Part shown: positions 21,230-31,962 of the stretch, piece after piece
How positions within the stretch are numbered: the first letter of the stretch is position 1
Layout: every line of letters begins with the position of its first letter
NCBI GenBank assembly: GCA_027923505.1
Contig: BROI01000014.1
Coordinates: 682,001 to 746,000, forward strand
Origin: Mayamaea pseudoterrestris
Lineage: Eukaryota > Bacillariophyta > Bacillariophyceae > Sellaphorales > Sellaphoraceae
DNA: 64,000 nucleotides
Direction of reading: 5' to 3'
Translations under genes and position numbers: made by a program
Notes under the pieces: generated by a model
Told to the model about the DNA's origin: nothing
The model's database searches: none
Seen by the model: only the letters and a program-made list of their open reading frames with translations

Positions 21230-22279
21230 ATGAAAGTCTCCGAGACATTGATAGATTTGTCCAAACTATGCAAGTCTAAAACTCAAAAAAGCGATTCTTC
21301 CACAACAACAACGACGACTACGGCGCTTCGAATTCTCGACACGCGCTGCTTATGCGGAGAAGGTATTCTTTACGATGATCAAACCAACACGATCATGTTT
21401 GTCGACATTGAGGGAAAATGCTTTCATATTCTAGCGTTATCCAGTGACAAGGAGAAGAGTGAGGCCCTTCATACAGTCTACGCTTTGCCGAAAATGATGG
21501 GCAGTTATGCCATGCTAGCGAAACGTAACGACGAAACATCGCTTCCGCTACTTTGTGCATGGGAGGATGGCTTTCAAATTTACGACGTTGCCACCGATAC
21601 GGAACTATCGCCCATGAGTATGGGACCTGACGTTAATCCAGCCAAGAATGGAAGTCGACTCAACGATGGTCGGGTCGATCCGACTGGCAAACGTTTCATT
21701 TGCGGAGGCTACTACGGCGAAATGGATCACGTTAGAATGCAAGTCTTTAAGTTGGAGCAGCGCGAGTCGGATGGTAGAATGACTCATGTACCAATCATTG
21801 ACGACATTCGAGTCGCAAACGCTTTGTGTTGGTCCCTTGATGGAAATCGCATGTACTTTACCGACTCGCCAACCAAGGCCATTGTGTCGTATGCCTACGA
21901 CAAGGATGCAGGCACCATCTCGGATAGACAACTTTTGAGAAACCATGAGCCTTCCGTCAGCCACAGCGTACCGGATGGTGCCTGCGTCGACTCGGAAGGC
22001 TACATTTGGAATGCCATTTACAACTGGGGCGAAGTCAATGCAACTGGTGTCGTACATCGCATCCATCCGGACAGCGGCGAGGTCGTGTACACTGTCGAGC
22101 TGCCGGACGGCTCATCACAGGTAACATGCTGCTGTTTTGGAGGCGAGCAGCTCGATATCTTGTTCATCACGACGGCTGCCAAGACGAAGCAAGATCTGCA
22201 GCCTCATGCCGGCGGAATTTATGCCGTCAGATTGCCGTTTACCGGGCGCAAAGAAAACAGACTAGACTTTTCTTACTAA
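21230..22279 (+). CDS. SMP-30/gluconolactonase/regucalcin-like hydrolase
   Basis: 349 aa, one exon. A six-bladed beta-propeller family pattern is clear: LCGEGILYDDQTNTIMFVDI (metal-ligand Glu), NDGRVDPTGKRFICGGY (Asn ligand), NALCWSLDGNRMYFTDS (Asn ligand) and VPDGACVDSEGYIWNAIY (Asp ligand). These supply the divalent-metal site of lactonases that open sugar lactones, as in regucalcin and gluconolactonase. A ~35-residue Thr/Ser-rich leader precedes the propeller and is not a convincing signal peptide, so the protein is probably cytosolic. Substrate unknown. The start ATG at 21230 is the first in frame. Its stop is ~50 bases from the GUF1 stop on the opposite strand. Confidence 0.88.
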   Translation: MKVSETLIDLSKLCKSKTQKSDSSTTTTTTTALRILDTRCLCGEGILYDDQTNTIMFVDIEGKCFHILALSSDKEKSEALHTVYALPKMMGSYAMLAKRNDETSLPLLCAWEDGFQIYDVATDTELSPMSMGPDVNPAKNGSRLNDGRVDPTGKRFICGGYYGEMDHVRMQVFKLEQRESDGRMTHVPIIDDIRVANALCWSLDGNRMYFTDSPTKAIVSYAYDKDAGTISDRQLLRNHEPSVSHSVPDGACVDSEGYIWNAIYNWGEVNATGVVHRIHPDSGEVVYTVELPDGSSQVTCCCFGGEQLDILFITTAAKTKQDLQPHAGGIYAVRLPFTGRKENRLDFSY

Positions 22280-22332
22280 TGGAAACTAGGAAACGTTAGT
22301 ACATAAATCTCAAGTTGATATTAGCAACGATC

Positions 22333-24543
22333 TTACGACCGCGAAATAACGCTATTGAATGCTTCTTGACTCAGACGCATTCGTCCAGATTCCTGCATGC
22401 GCTTCTTGCCTTTCTTTTGCTTTTCCAGTAGCTTCATTTTCCGTGTCATGTCGCCACCTCCCACTGTTTTGCCGCTTTTGGTCAATACATCCTTGCGATA
22501 TGCCTTGATTCGTTCGCTCGCGACAATTTTTCCGCCAGCTACTCCTTGTATTACAGTGACGAATTGATGCCGCGGCAGCACTTGTTGCAGCTTTTTACAG
22601 ACCGATCGTGCTTCTCCTTGAACATTGTCGTGGTGACACACAAATGCGAGTGGCTCAACAACTTCGCCGTTTAGTAAGATATCAACTTTGCCTAGTTTGG
22701 CTTCCTGAAGCGGTGGATCAGCTTCTGACGTATCCAGCGATCCGTATCCAGCCGTCGCATTCTTCAGCAGGTCATGAAAGTCAGTGACGCATTCAGCCCA
22801 CGGAAGGCGCGCAGTGAAAAGCCACTTGTCTTCGTCGATAGATTTAGTCGCCAGCTCGGTTCCGCGTTTGCGAGTGATGAGGTCCATCACTGCGCCAGCA
22901 TCCTCGACGCGAGCAACAATGCGTGCAGTGACTACAGGTTCCATAACTTTGCACTTGATACCAGGTTCGGGCCAATCTTTCAAATCCTCCACAACGACGG
23001 TGTAGCTTTCTTGAAGGTTGTTCTTCTGGCCGGGAAGATAGGTGATAGTATAAGGTACCTTTGGCGGCGTTACTACAGCGTCGATTCCAAACTCATCCAT
23101 CAGTCGCTGCCGAAAGACTTCCACATGTAATAGTCCCTGAAAACCGACACGAAGACCTGGTCCAAGGAATGGCCCGCCACCTTCGCCGCTTCCGACGGAT
23201 GCAGTCTTTTGGACAGCTAGGCCTGTATCATTGAGCGCGAGCCGTTCGACTGCGCTGCATAACTCTTCAAACCCATCAGCTTCAGCGGGATGCACGGAAG
23301 CATATAAAGCAGACCTGTTACTCTCGCTCGCCAGCTTTGCTGACGGTGGCAAAAGCATGGGCTTGCTAATTTGATTGGTGTAGACAAGTACCGTTCCAGG
23401 CATTGCCTGCCGTGGATCTCGTAAACCAAAGCGTACATAGCCCCACTGGCCCCTTCGAAGAATCGATGTCCGATGCGAGTGGGGCAACACAATGCCGACT
23501 TCTTGAACCGAAAATGACTGGGTCTGCGAGTCTGAACCGTCGGCAACAATCGAAATCCGATCCGACTCCTTCAGTTGCCCAGACAAGATTTGCACCAAAC
23601 AATTGACACCCCTCGAGTCATACCACGAGTCCACCACTTGTGCTCGCATCATTACATCATCATCCGCATCATCCGCAAGTGGCCGTGGTGACGGAACCTG
23701 CTCGCAGATTGCGTCGAGCAATTCCTTAATGCCGCGCCGATGCCTTGCGCTTGTCAGAAGAATAGAATCAGGATCTTCCCAGTTGAGCCACTCAGAGACT
23801 GTGAGTGCGACATTTACTGGTCGAGCCGAGTCCAAATCAATCTTTGTCAAAGCAATTAGCAAGTGTGGCGGTTGCTCTGATGTAGCTTCTAAATGCTTGA
23901 CCTTGTCGTAGACACTCCAGGTCTGCGCCTGAATGCCTTGGGCGGCATCCAAAAGCAGGACGGCGCCTTGAGCAAACTGCAAAGATCGCGTCACCTCTAA
24001 ACCAAAGTCTGCATGACCCGGTGTGTCATAGAGATGTAGCAGTAGAACACCGTTAGGTCCTTTTGCCGATGGATGAGGGTAAAGCATCGAAGCAGTCGAC
24101 GCCTTAACTGTAATTCCGCGCTGTCTTTCAACGGCAAGGGTATCTAGTAATTCAATCTTTTCCTTTGAAGCAGCCGCAATGATGTCTTTATCTTCGATAA
24201 TTTCTTCTCCCGTCGACGCCTTTAATGCAAATTGCTGCGCTGCGAGTCCCTGGTTGCCAGTCAATTCCAAAATGCGAGAACTCAAACTCGATTTTCCATG
24301 ATCAATGTGCGCAATCAAGCAAAAGTTGCGGACATCACAAAGTGGTATTGTGTCTAATAAATGCTCGTGAGTTACTATGGAGATAAATTCAGGACGCTGT
24401 TGCAGTTGCTGCGATGATGAAGATAAAGTCCTTTTCCGACTGAGAAAAGGCGTTTGTTGTGGTAAAGGCACGACAGTGCATTGCTGCAGTCGCCATCTAC
24501 ACCGTCCTCTGTAGCAGCCATTAACAAGCAGAAGTCTCTTCAT
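22333..24543 (-). CDS. GUF1: Translation factor GUF1 / EF-4 (LepA), probably mitochondrial
   Basis: 736 aa, single exon. G1 is AHIDHGKSS, G2 lies in RQRGITVKASTASM, G3 is DTPGHADF and G4 TKIDLD. Domains II to V follow, with the LepA-specific C-terminal domain (KAYRKDVLTKSGKTVGGGD, KKRMQESGRMRLSQEAF). The family back-translocates or rescues stalled organellar ribosomes. The N-terminus is basic and Ser/Gln-rich with RKRTLSSSSQQ, resembling a mitochondrial presequence; no Phe-type plastid signal is seen. Some internal loops are longer than in bacterial LepA (for example after YDKVKHLEATSEQ). All GTP-binding residues look intact. Confidence 0.93.
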   Translation of the reverse strand: MKRLLLVNGCYRGRCRWRLQQCTVVPLPQQTPFLSRKRTLSSSSQQLQQRPEFISIVTHEHLLDTIPLCDVRNFCLIAHIDHGKSSLSSRILELTGNQGLAAQQFALKASTGEEIIEDKDIIAAASKEKIELLDTLAVERQRGITVKASTASMLYPHPSAKGPNGVLLLHLYDTPGHADFGLEVTRSLQFAQGAVLLLDAAQGIQAQTWSVYDKVKHLEATSEQPPHLLIALTKIDLDSARPVNVALTVSEWLNWEDPDSILLTSARHRRGIKELLDAICEQVPSPRPLADDADDDVMMRAQVVDSWYDSRGVNCLVQILSGQLKESDRISIVADGSDSQTQSFSVQEVGIVLPHSHRTSILRRGQWGYVRFGLRDPRQAMPGTVLVYTNQISKPMLLPPSAKLASESNRSALYASVHPAEADGFEELCSAVERLALNDTGLAVQKTASVGSGEGGGPFLGPGLRVGFQGLLHVEVFRQRLMDEFGIDAVVTPPKVPYTITYLPGQKNNLQESYTVVVEDLKDWPEPGIKCKVMEPVVTARIVARVEDAGAVMDLITRKRGTELATKSIDEDKWLFTARLPWAECVTDFHDLLKNATAGYGSLDTSEADPPLQEAKLGKVDILLNGEVVEPLAFVCHHDNVQGEARSVCKKLQQVLPRHQFVTVIQGVAGGKIVASERIKAYRKDVLTKSGKTVGGGDMTRKMKLLEKQKKGKKRMQESGRMRLSQEAFNSVISRS

Positions 24544-24772
24544 ACGAGTAAGGGCCGTCTTATGTTGGTTGTGCTAGCTATTATATGTGTGCGTGAGATG
24601 TTAAAATGCCATGGTCGAAATTTTAAAAAGCGACGGCGCAGGTGCGAGGTGAAGCTTCAGCGCAAAAGGTCGTACCGCAACTGAAAACGAGCTATGAACC
24701 GTGCAGCCAGAAGATTCATCTGCTAACGTATTATATAGCATACAACTATTGTAATCCATACAAGAAAAGTAA

Positions 24773-27700
24773 CTAGTAGCTACCTTGCGGTTGAAAGGTT
24801 TCAATAGCCTTCTCATCGCTAGTCATTAGCTCAACAGCCTTTGTAGCAATGGCATCGGCAGCATACATGCGGATTCGTTCGCTCGTTGCTGGCAGTCGCA
24901 TCTCAAAATACTCGTGTTTCCCAAGATTTTGGCGCCTTGCGGCTTGTAAGGCATCCTTGATTGCGAAAAAGACGGACGTGCCCAGGAAAAAAGGCGGTTC
25001 ACCAACTGCCTTGCTCGAGTGCACGGCAAGTGGATTCTCAGTGTCGTCCAACAACGAAACATTAAAGATTTCCGGAATGTCGTTGAAAGCTGGAATCTTG
25101 TAAGTGCCTGGACCACGCGTAAATACCTCGCCCCGCGGTCGGACCCAGGGATGATCATCGTCGGCATGAATAAAATCTTCAGTGGTGCACCAACCCATGC
25201 CCTGCACAAACGCGCCCTCAATTTGACCAATGTCGATTGCTGGATTTATGCTCGATCCAACATCAACTAATACATCTGTTCGCAGCGTACGGTGGTTGCC
25301 ACTGAGCAAATCAATCTCGCACTCCGTAACGCAAACGCCCTGCATGTGAACCAGCAAGGTGAGGGATATGTACAAGGTTGACCAGGCAAAATAGGCGTGG
25401 TCTTCGTTCTCGCAACACAATTACAAGCGAATTTACTTACTTGGGTAAAATAGTTGAAAGGATGACCTTTCCAAGAGTTGTCTGGCAAGTCATCAGGCCA
25501 GTCGTCGGGCTTGTCCTTTAGCCAGTCAAAGCCACAGCGTTCGCCACTCAACGCATAAAAGCCGTGCGCAGTCAGATCGATGCGAGCAAGATGAGCCTCT
25601 TTAGCGACTTCCTTCAATGTAGCCTCAGGTCCCAACTTCTCGCGAACTGGTTGCAGTCGCTTCAATATCTGACGACAGGCATCAACCGTCGCCATGCCAT
25701 ATTGGTCGGTGCTCATAGATGCGGCAGTGGGTATAGCATTTGCCACCTTGTCAGAGCTACTGTCGTTCACGTATACCTGGGATATTGGAATGCCGAATGC
25801 TTGTGCAGCGACTTGACACACCTTCGTGTGCAAGCCCTGTCCCATTTCGGTTCCGCCATGCGATATTAGAACTGATCCGTCTTTGTACAAATGGACCAAA
25901 GCACCACCCTGATTCATATATTTTGCCGTAAAAGCTATACCAAACTTCGTCGGCAAAATCGACAAGCCTCTCTTAACCCAGCGATGCTTGGCGTTATACT
26001 CGCTGATTAGGACGCGTCGACGAGGGACATCAAGGCTGCTATATAGACGGTCCCACATGGAAGGGACGTGCCATGCACCGCTGTCGGACTCACCAAGTAT
26101 CATGCCAAAATGTACAACATCGCCCGGCTTGTACATGTTGAAGCGACGCATTTTGTCACCCGAGACGCCGCACACAGTTGCGAAGTGATCCAAAATATGC
26201 TCGGCAATGACCATACCCTGAGGCCCGCCGAATCCTCGGTACGCAGTGTGCGGAGCTTGCACAGTTTTGCAGACTACGCCTCCACAACGAAAATGTGGAA
26301 AGTTGTAAACGCCGTCGCAATGGAACAAAGCACGATCCAACACAGGACCACTCAAGTCAAAGGCAAAACCACCATTGACATACAGCATCATGTCCACTGC
26401 CAACAACTGGACACCCTCTGTAGTAACATGTGCACTCGCTTTATATTCGGACTGAAATGCGTGGCGTTGACCCGTAGTTTTCATGTCGACGCTACGAGAC
26501 AGTGTGAGCCTCACAGGCTGATTTAGCGTTCTGGCAGCAACAGCTGCGGCAGCGCTTGCAAAGACACTCCGCGTCTCCTTTCCGCCAAAACCACCTCCCA
26601 TTCGCTTCATTCTCACTACAACTCTATGCATCTGCAATCCAGTTGCGGCCGCGCAACAAATTTGCGTCTTATTGACAGCTTGCGTCGAGCAGTAGATTGT
26701 AAGGTTTGTGTCGGAATCAGACGGGACGACCAAGCTTGAGTTCGGTTCAAGATAAAAATGTTCCTGTGGACCTGACCTTATTAAGCCCGATATCGTGACA
26801 ATGTCACCAACTTTCAGGGGACCGGCCGTATTAGGAGTTACTGTTAGTTCATCAATAAGCGTCGCATCTCCCTTTATCATTGAATGACGAGAATTTTCAT
26901 AGAAGCTGTTCGCTTGAATCGCATCGTCAATTGTAACAATAATCTTTTCGATCGGAGGTGATCCATACTTAACTTCCACTGTCCGAGCTGCTAGTTCCGC
27001 GGCCTCCAATGTTTCAGCAACCGCAATACCAAGAACCTCGTTCACTGCACGCACTGTTTCGCCAATTGGCAGAAAGACCATCTCATCAGCTACGATCGGA
27101 CCGAAAGAGTTGCTCCCTCCCAACGCAACAAGGTCCTCGTGCGAGATAATGCCCCGTACTCCAGGTAAAGACAAACCAGTACTTTTGTTGATTGACTCGA
27201 AGATGGCGCCGCACTGAGAAGACAAAATTAACGCTGCATGCAGCGTGCCTGGTGGCAGTGGAATGTCGTCTGTGTAGTCAGCCTCTCCCGTGCAATGGAG
27301 AGCACCGCTGGCATGACTCGATGCTTTACCGACGGCAGCCGCAGCTGGTACTATTCTCTCAGACTCGCCAAGAGGGTACAGCTTGTCTTCGAGGCCGCTC
27401 ACAACCTTTGGTGCAGGGTAACTTTGAACGCCAGCAAAGCTTGGTTTTGGTTCTGCAAGCCAATTCCGAGCGCCCGACGCTTGGTCGTCATCGATTATTG
27501 GCGCGGGAGGCAGTTCAAATGAAATACTAGAATAAGCCGATGGGTCACCTTTTATAATCGCAACGTCCTCTTCAAGGTCACTCAACACCAAAAGAAAAAA
27601 CTTATGCAAAAATGAAATTGCAAGTGCCGTACGATAGGCTGCCTGGCCGCCCGGTACTGCGCAAGGAAGACTCGTTTCTTTGGCCAATATCTTCGCTGCC

Positions 27701-29531
27701 ATTTCGAAAGTTACCGCAGAAAACTCGGCTCCTTTAAGTGTACCCATCGTTTGCGTTGCCATAATTGTTGTAGTCGCCATGCCGCCAAAAGAAATCGCCA
27801 CATCGTCAATCAAATACTTTCCCTTCGCGATCGCAATCCTCATTCGCATGCCCGACGTAACAATGCTGATATCGTCCTCTCGACGTCGAGCTTGTTTAAA
27901 AGGGTGAAGGTATTCAAAGTGCGTCTGAAGTACAGGAACTTCAATGCGCTCCACTAACTCCGTTGCTTTCAAGTCGACAGAGCGATACCCGAGGAAAAAG
28001 TCCTTCACGTCAACCCGTCGCCGTGTGATAGAAACCCCATCATCATTGATGGAACAGATAATTAGAGTGGCACCCATAGCTGCAAGCATCGGATTCATAT
28101 CGGATATAGGACTAGCAGTTACGAGATTTCCCGCAAGGCATGCCACATTACGAATCTGACTTGAAGCAAACCAACGAAGCATGTCATGGATTGGCCCTAA
28201 ACTTCGCTTGTAACGTGATTGCGTATCTGCCAACTCTCCACAGCGATGTTGAATAACACTCAATGTACAGCAAGAGCCAATAAGTAATTTCGAATCGACA
28301 ATATCAACACCGAATAACTCGCTAATCGACTCGGATGGACAAATGAGTCGCGGGTATGCCTTGTGCTTAAATTTTTGTTCAATTCCGACTTCCGTGTTGC
28401 CGACAACAATCTTGCATGGTCCAGTAGGCGAATTCTCAAAATCTTTGAGTAGCCCAACCATCTCAAGCAGCGAGATTGGTTTAAACCAAGTTCCTCCTGC
28501 TTGGAACGCAGTCTTGTCGACCACCACAAGTGGTTTTGCGAGCTCACCGAACTTGTTTCTTAAGTCGTCGGGAAACATTCGATTAGGCTGATCCAGCCAG
28601 TCCATATCATCCAAGAAAGTTTCTTGATATGCCGCCATCTTATCCTTCGAAGAAGACACCACTAGCTTATCATGCTCGTTGCAATCTTGTGTGCAAGCAT
28701 CGCGCTCGGGACATTCGCGACAGGCGACGCCGCAAGGACCACGCACAACTTCCTCACCATCCTTGCAAAGTGAGCGTGCTGCATCCCAAATTGGTCTGTA
28801 ACCAGTACATCGGCAAAGATTACCGTCCAAATGCTCCTCCAAATGAGCAACGCTTGGGTTATTGGACAGCAACGTGTAGAGACTGACAATAATGCCAGGC
28901 GTACAGAAACCGCACTGTGAACCATGCATATCCACAATGGCTTTCTGCACCGGATGGAGCTTGTTTCCTCTGACAGTCCCAATTCCTTCCACCGTCGTAA
29001 CGTGACATCCATCGGCTGCAAGAACTGGCATGAGGCAGGCATTCACGGCAAAGTGTCTGTGAGGTTTAACAAGCAAGCATATAGTTCATGTCAGAAGGAT
29101 CAGCCGACGATCAGATGAACACTGGACCACCGTTCCTTTCGTTTACTCACTTGACATCATTGGTCAACATATCCAGCTTGGAAATTTGAACCGTGCAAGC
29201 TCCGCATCCACCTTCGTTGCAACCAAGCTTTGTTCCAGTCAAGCGCATCACATCTCGCAGAAACGAGATCAACGACTGATTTGGCCTAGCTTGCGCCGCC
29301 AACGTCTCATTGACTCGAGATCCATTCACAAATAGAATGGGAGTGGTTCGATATCCTAATAAAGGAAATGAGTGTCAAGTCAGAACATGGTGCATGGCGG
29401 AACGAATTCGGTCGTGCAAAAGGAGTCAATCAATTGCATCCATCGCAACTCTTACCTTTCTTTTCATATAGTCCCAGTTGTTCAAAATCTTCATTCTCGT
29501 AAAAGAGATTGCTCTTGGGATGCGGCGCCAT
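24773..29531 (-). CDS. XDH: Xanthine dehydrogenase/oxidase (molybdenum hydroxylase)
   Basis: Four exons: 29456-29531, 29151-29355, 25441-29056 and 24773-25339. The GT-AG introns are ~95-100 bp and all frames close, giving 1487 aa. Order of parts: [2Fe-2S] domain with [11 protein letters not shown], second [2Fe-2S] domain with GFCTPG and [12 protein letters not shown] domain ([30 protein letters not shown]), then the molybdopterin domain with [10 protein letters not shown] and the catalytic Glu in [10 protein letters not shown]. The family oxidises hypoxanthine to xanthine to uric acid in purine catabolism. A Cys-rich insert ([18 protein letters not shown]) lies between the second cluster and the FAD domain and is longer than in animal enzymes. 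Dehydrogenase versus oxidase cannot be decided. Exon 4 is confirmed by [19 protein letters not shown] directly after the join. Confidence 0.92.
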
Positions 29532-30223
29532 GCTCCGTTCTTGCCATCAAACATCTGAACAGTATCAACTCATCCAGCAACAACTTCGAGTTTTGATCGC
29601 AGCGAAAATCTGTGTCGTGGGAATGTCGGACCACGACTAAAAAAGGACGATGATGATGAAGGACGATCAACTGCCCGGGAGTTGGAAAGCAAGCGAGAGC
29701 AAATAAGTGCGAATGTCCTTTTTCATAATAGCTTCTTATAGCAAGATGGCGAGTTAAATTGGTCAATAGCAATAAAGGACTAACCTAGCCTGCAGACTGC
29801 ATGCAAGGTTCGAGCATGCTTTTCATGATACGGCGACCTGAGGTCATGCGTTGCATGTGGCTACTGGTACACGGAAAAGTTCAAACTATAGCTTTCATCA
29901 GAAGGCAAAGGAATTGTCTCAAAGCCTCTATCTTTACATAGGTTCACTCTGCCTATGCTAGGCTTCGTTTCGGTATCAATACCATAGCAAATCTTGACAC
30001 CCCCATGTCACTTCCACCGAAATGTGCGCCTACACTTTACTCCACAGTAAACCACTCGTTCAATTGCACCCGATGACACCGCGCAGCGATCCACACGCTG
30101 CAACAAACGAACCCAAATAAACCGCATTGCGCCAACCCTACTTGCATTCTTCGAAAGAAAGACAAACCCAACAAGACCCAACAAAAAGAGTCGCTCGTCA
30201 CGGCAAGAGAACAAAAGCAATCA
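29532..30223. other. Divergent intergenic region, nothing recognised
   Basis: About 690 bases between the divergent XDH gene and the SPQWGW protein gene. Minus-strand open frames here are antisense to the right-hand gene or upstream of XDH and have no coding character. No repeats or RNA genes were noticed. Confidence 0.4.
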
Positions 30224-31645
30224 ATGGCGTTTGACCGACCTCTGGAATCGGATCGAGTCGACGATTTGTCGTTTCTCTCGGTGCTAGCTCGCGCTCCCGT
30301 AATTGGCTCCATCATGTGGTACCTCGGAGGCCAAATGGCGCGCGACGAGGAAGAAAAGGAGCTCAAGCAGCAGCGAGACTTGGAGCGTCTCCTCAAGGGG
30401 CCTCCGGAAACGCGGACTCCTCCACCAGGGACGCCGCCGCAGCTGCAGCGTGTCAGCAAGTCGTCCTTGCGCAAATCGGATACTTTGAGCGACTGCGCCA
30501 ATGCGCTGGATGAAATGACAATGAACGAGAAACCATTAAAGCGACAACGAAAGAATATTAGCTGGTCGGACGAGGGTGGAAAGGATCTTGTGGAATTTAT
30601 TGGTCAGGTAAGAAGGCTATTGGTGGAATGAGCGAATCCGTGGTCGTTTTCCGTGGCTGCTTGCGCAACGAGTTGAGCTGCTGTGATTACAAATTTTGGA
30701 TATTTGTTGAGAGTTTCCTCTTGGCTATCGAAATTACTTGATTGCGGATCGATTTGCCGAGTACTTCTGCTAGACCAAGGCAAAGAAGGCATGGGTTTCC
30801 CATGGTCACAAAGAAGGACGGCCCGTCGACGCGCACTTCAACTCGCCACGTCGCATTCGTGTCTCATCCAGTCACGGGCATGTTCTTTGCCACTTGTGGA
30901 TGGAGGTTACGATTGCTTGCGACCTCCCGTTGTTCGTCCTTGTTCGTTGGAGCTGCAGCGTCGATTGAACTTGTTGACACGCTGCTTGACATCCATTCGA
31001 CACCCTGTTGCATTGGAGGAAGAGTCTTTTTGCATCCAAGTGCCACCAGTTTCATTGCTCTTCGAGGTTACATTCAGGCATCTGACACCATTTCTATTCA
31101 TTTTTTGCCACATGGGGAACCAACAGATTAAAAGCTGCAGCAATGTCCCTGCATCGGACAGCACAACTTCCGATTCGGCTGCAAGTGTCAAACCGACGAT
31201 GATGCCACGGTCGACATCAATCGGGCATCGAATGATGGAATCACATCAGGATGAGCCAGAGGCAGTCTTTTTACCACTGGCTTTGCATAAGCGAGTGGAA
31301 CAAATGAGCGCCGAGCCGAGATATTTGCCACGTGGACTTGAAAAGGCGCACAATGGGATTCGCGTGCCTCGCATGCCAACATATGCGATTGAGCCGGCAG
31401 GTTCGTCTGGCAGCGCGGAAGGTGTTGAAAGTCCACAGTGGGGATGGTTTCTTCGAACGACGCCTCCAACACCTCAAATGTACAGTCGGTTTCACCAAAA
31501 GAGCGACACTTCGATGGCGTCGCAGAATTCGAACGACAGTTCTTCGACTAGCACGGTTCCTGGATCGCATCCGAACCCGGTGTTTCAAGGCATGCATGAT
31601 CGACACAAGGCGGCGCCAATGGGCTGGTCCAGTGTGCCCTTGTAA
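30224..31645 (+). CDS. Hypothetical protein with SPQWGW...TPP motif, intron model tentative
   Basis: Exon 1 (30224-30607) ends at a clear donor (GGTCAG then GTAAGA) and codes for 128 residues: a hydrophobic stretch (FLSVLARAPVIGSIMWYLGG), a charged coil, a Pro-rich stretch and KNISWSDEGGKDLVEFIGQ. The frame from 31127 to 31645 adds 172 residues (Ser/Pro-rich, YLPRGLEKAHNGIRVPRMP, SPQWGWFLRTTPPTPQMY). Joining at ...CAACAG/ATT keeps frame and gives ~300 aa. From memory, a WSDE...LVE(Y/F) segment followed by SPQWGW..TPP recurs in uncharacterised diatom proteins, which supports one gene. The 519-bp intron would be long for this window and a middle exon may be missed. Alternatively the right half is a separate gene starting at the ATG at 31112 (MGNQQIKSCS, a possible myristoylation start). 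Function unknown. Confidence 0.5.
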
Positions 31646-31962
31646 TGATCTACCGGTAGCGTATTGCAGACTCGAATGGCGCAGTCCCTTTTTCTTATGC
31701 TTTTATCAAACGTTTTTCGTTTGGGCTCATTATATTGCGTCGCTATTGTATCGCTGTCGCATAATATTCCAATTTATTATAATTAAAGTTTACTTGATGT
31801 ACACGTTATTGCTCAATGTGATGAAGCAGTGCTCAGTTGTATACTGTGTACTCGACACCACGCAACTGCTGGAAAGCAATGCGTTAGCAAACGACATGGG
31901 TAGAGTACGTTTTAAGGCGATTACTCTAGAACATATAGCATAACGAAGCACGAAAAGATTGA
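31646..31962. other. Convergent intergenic region, AT-rich
   Basis: About 315 bases between two convergent stops, with AT-rich runs (ATAATATTCCAATTTATTATAA near 31761) fitting 3' UTR and polyadenylation sequence. No gene recognised. Confidence 0.4.

Noticed and set aside
25564-28886. Plus-strand open frames across the XDH gene
   Set aside because: They lie antisense to well-conserved XDH exons and have no family resemblance.
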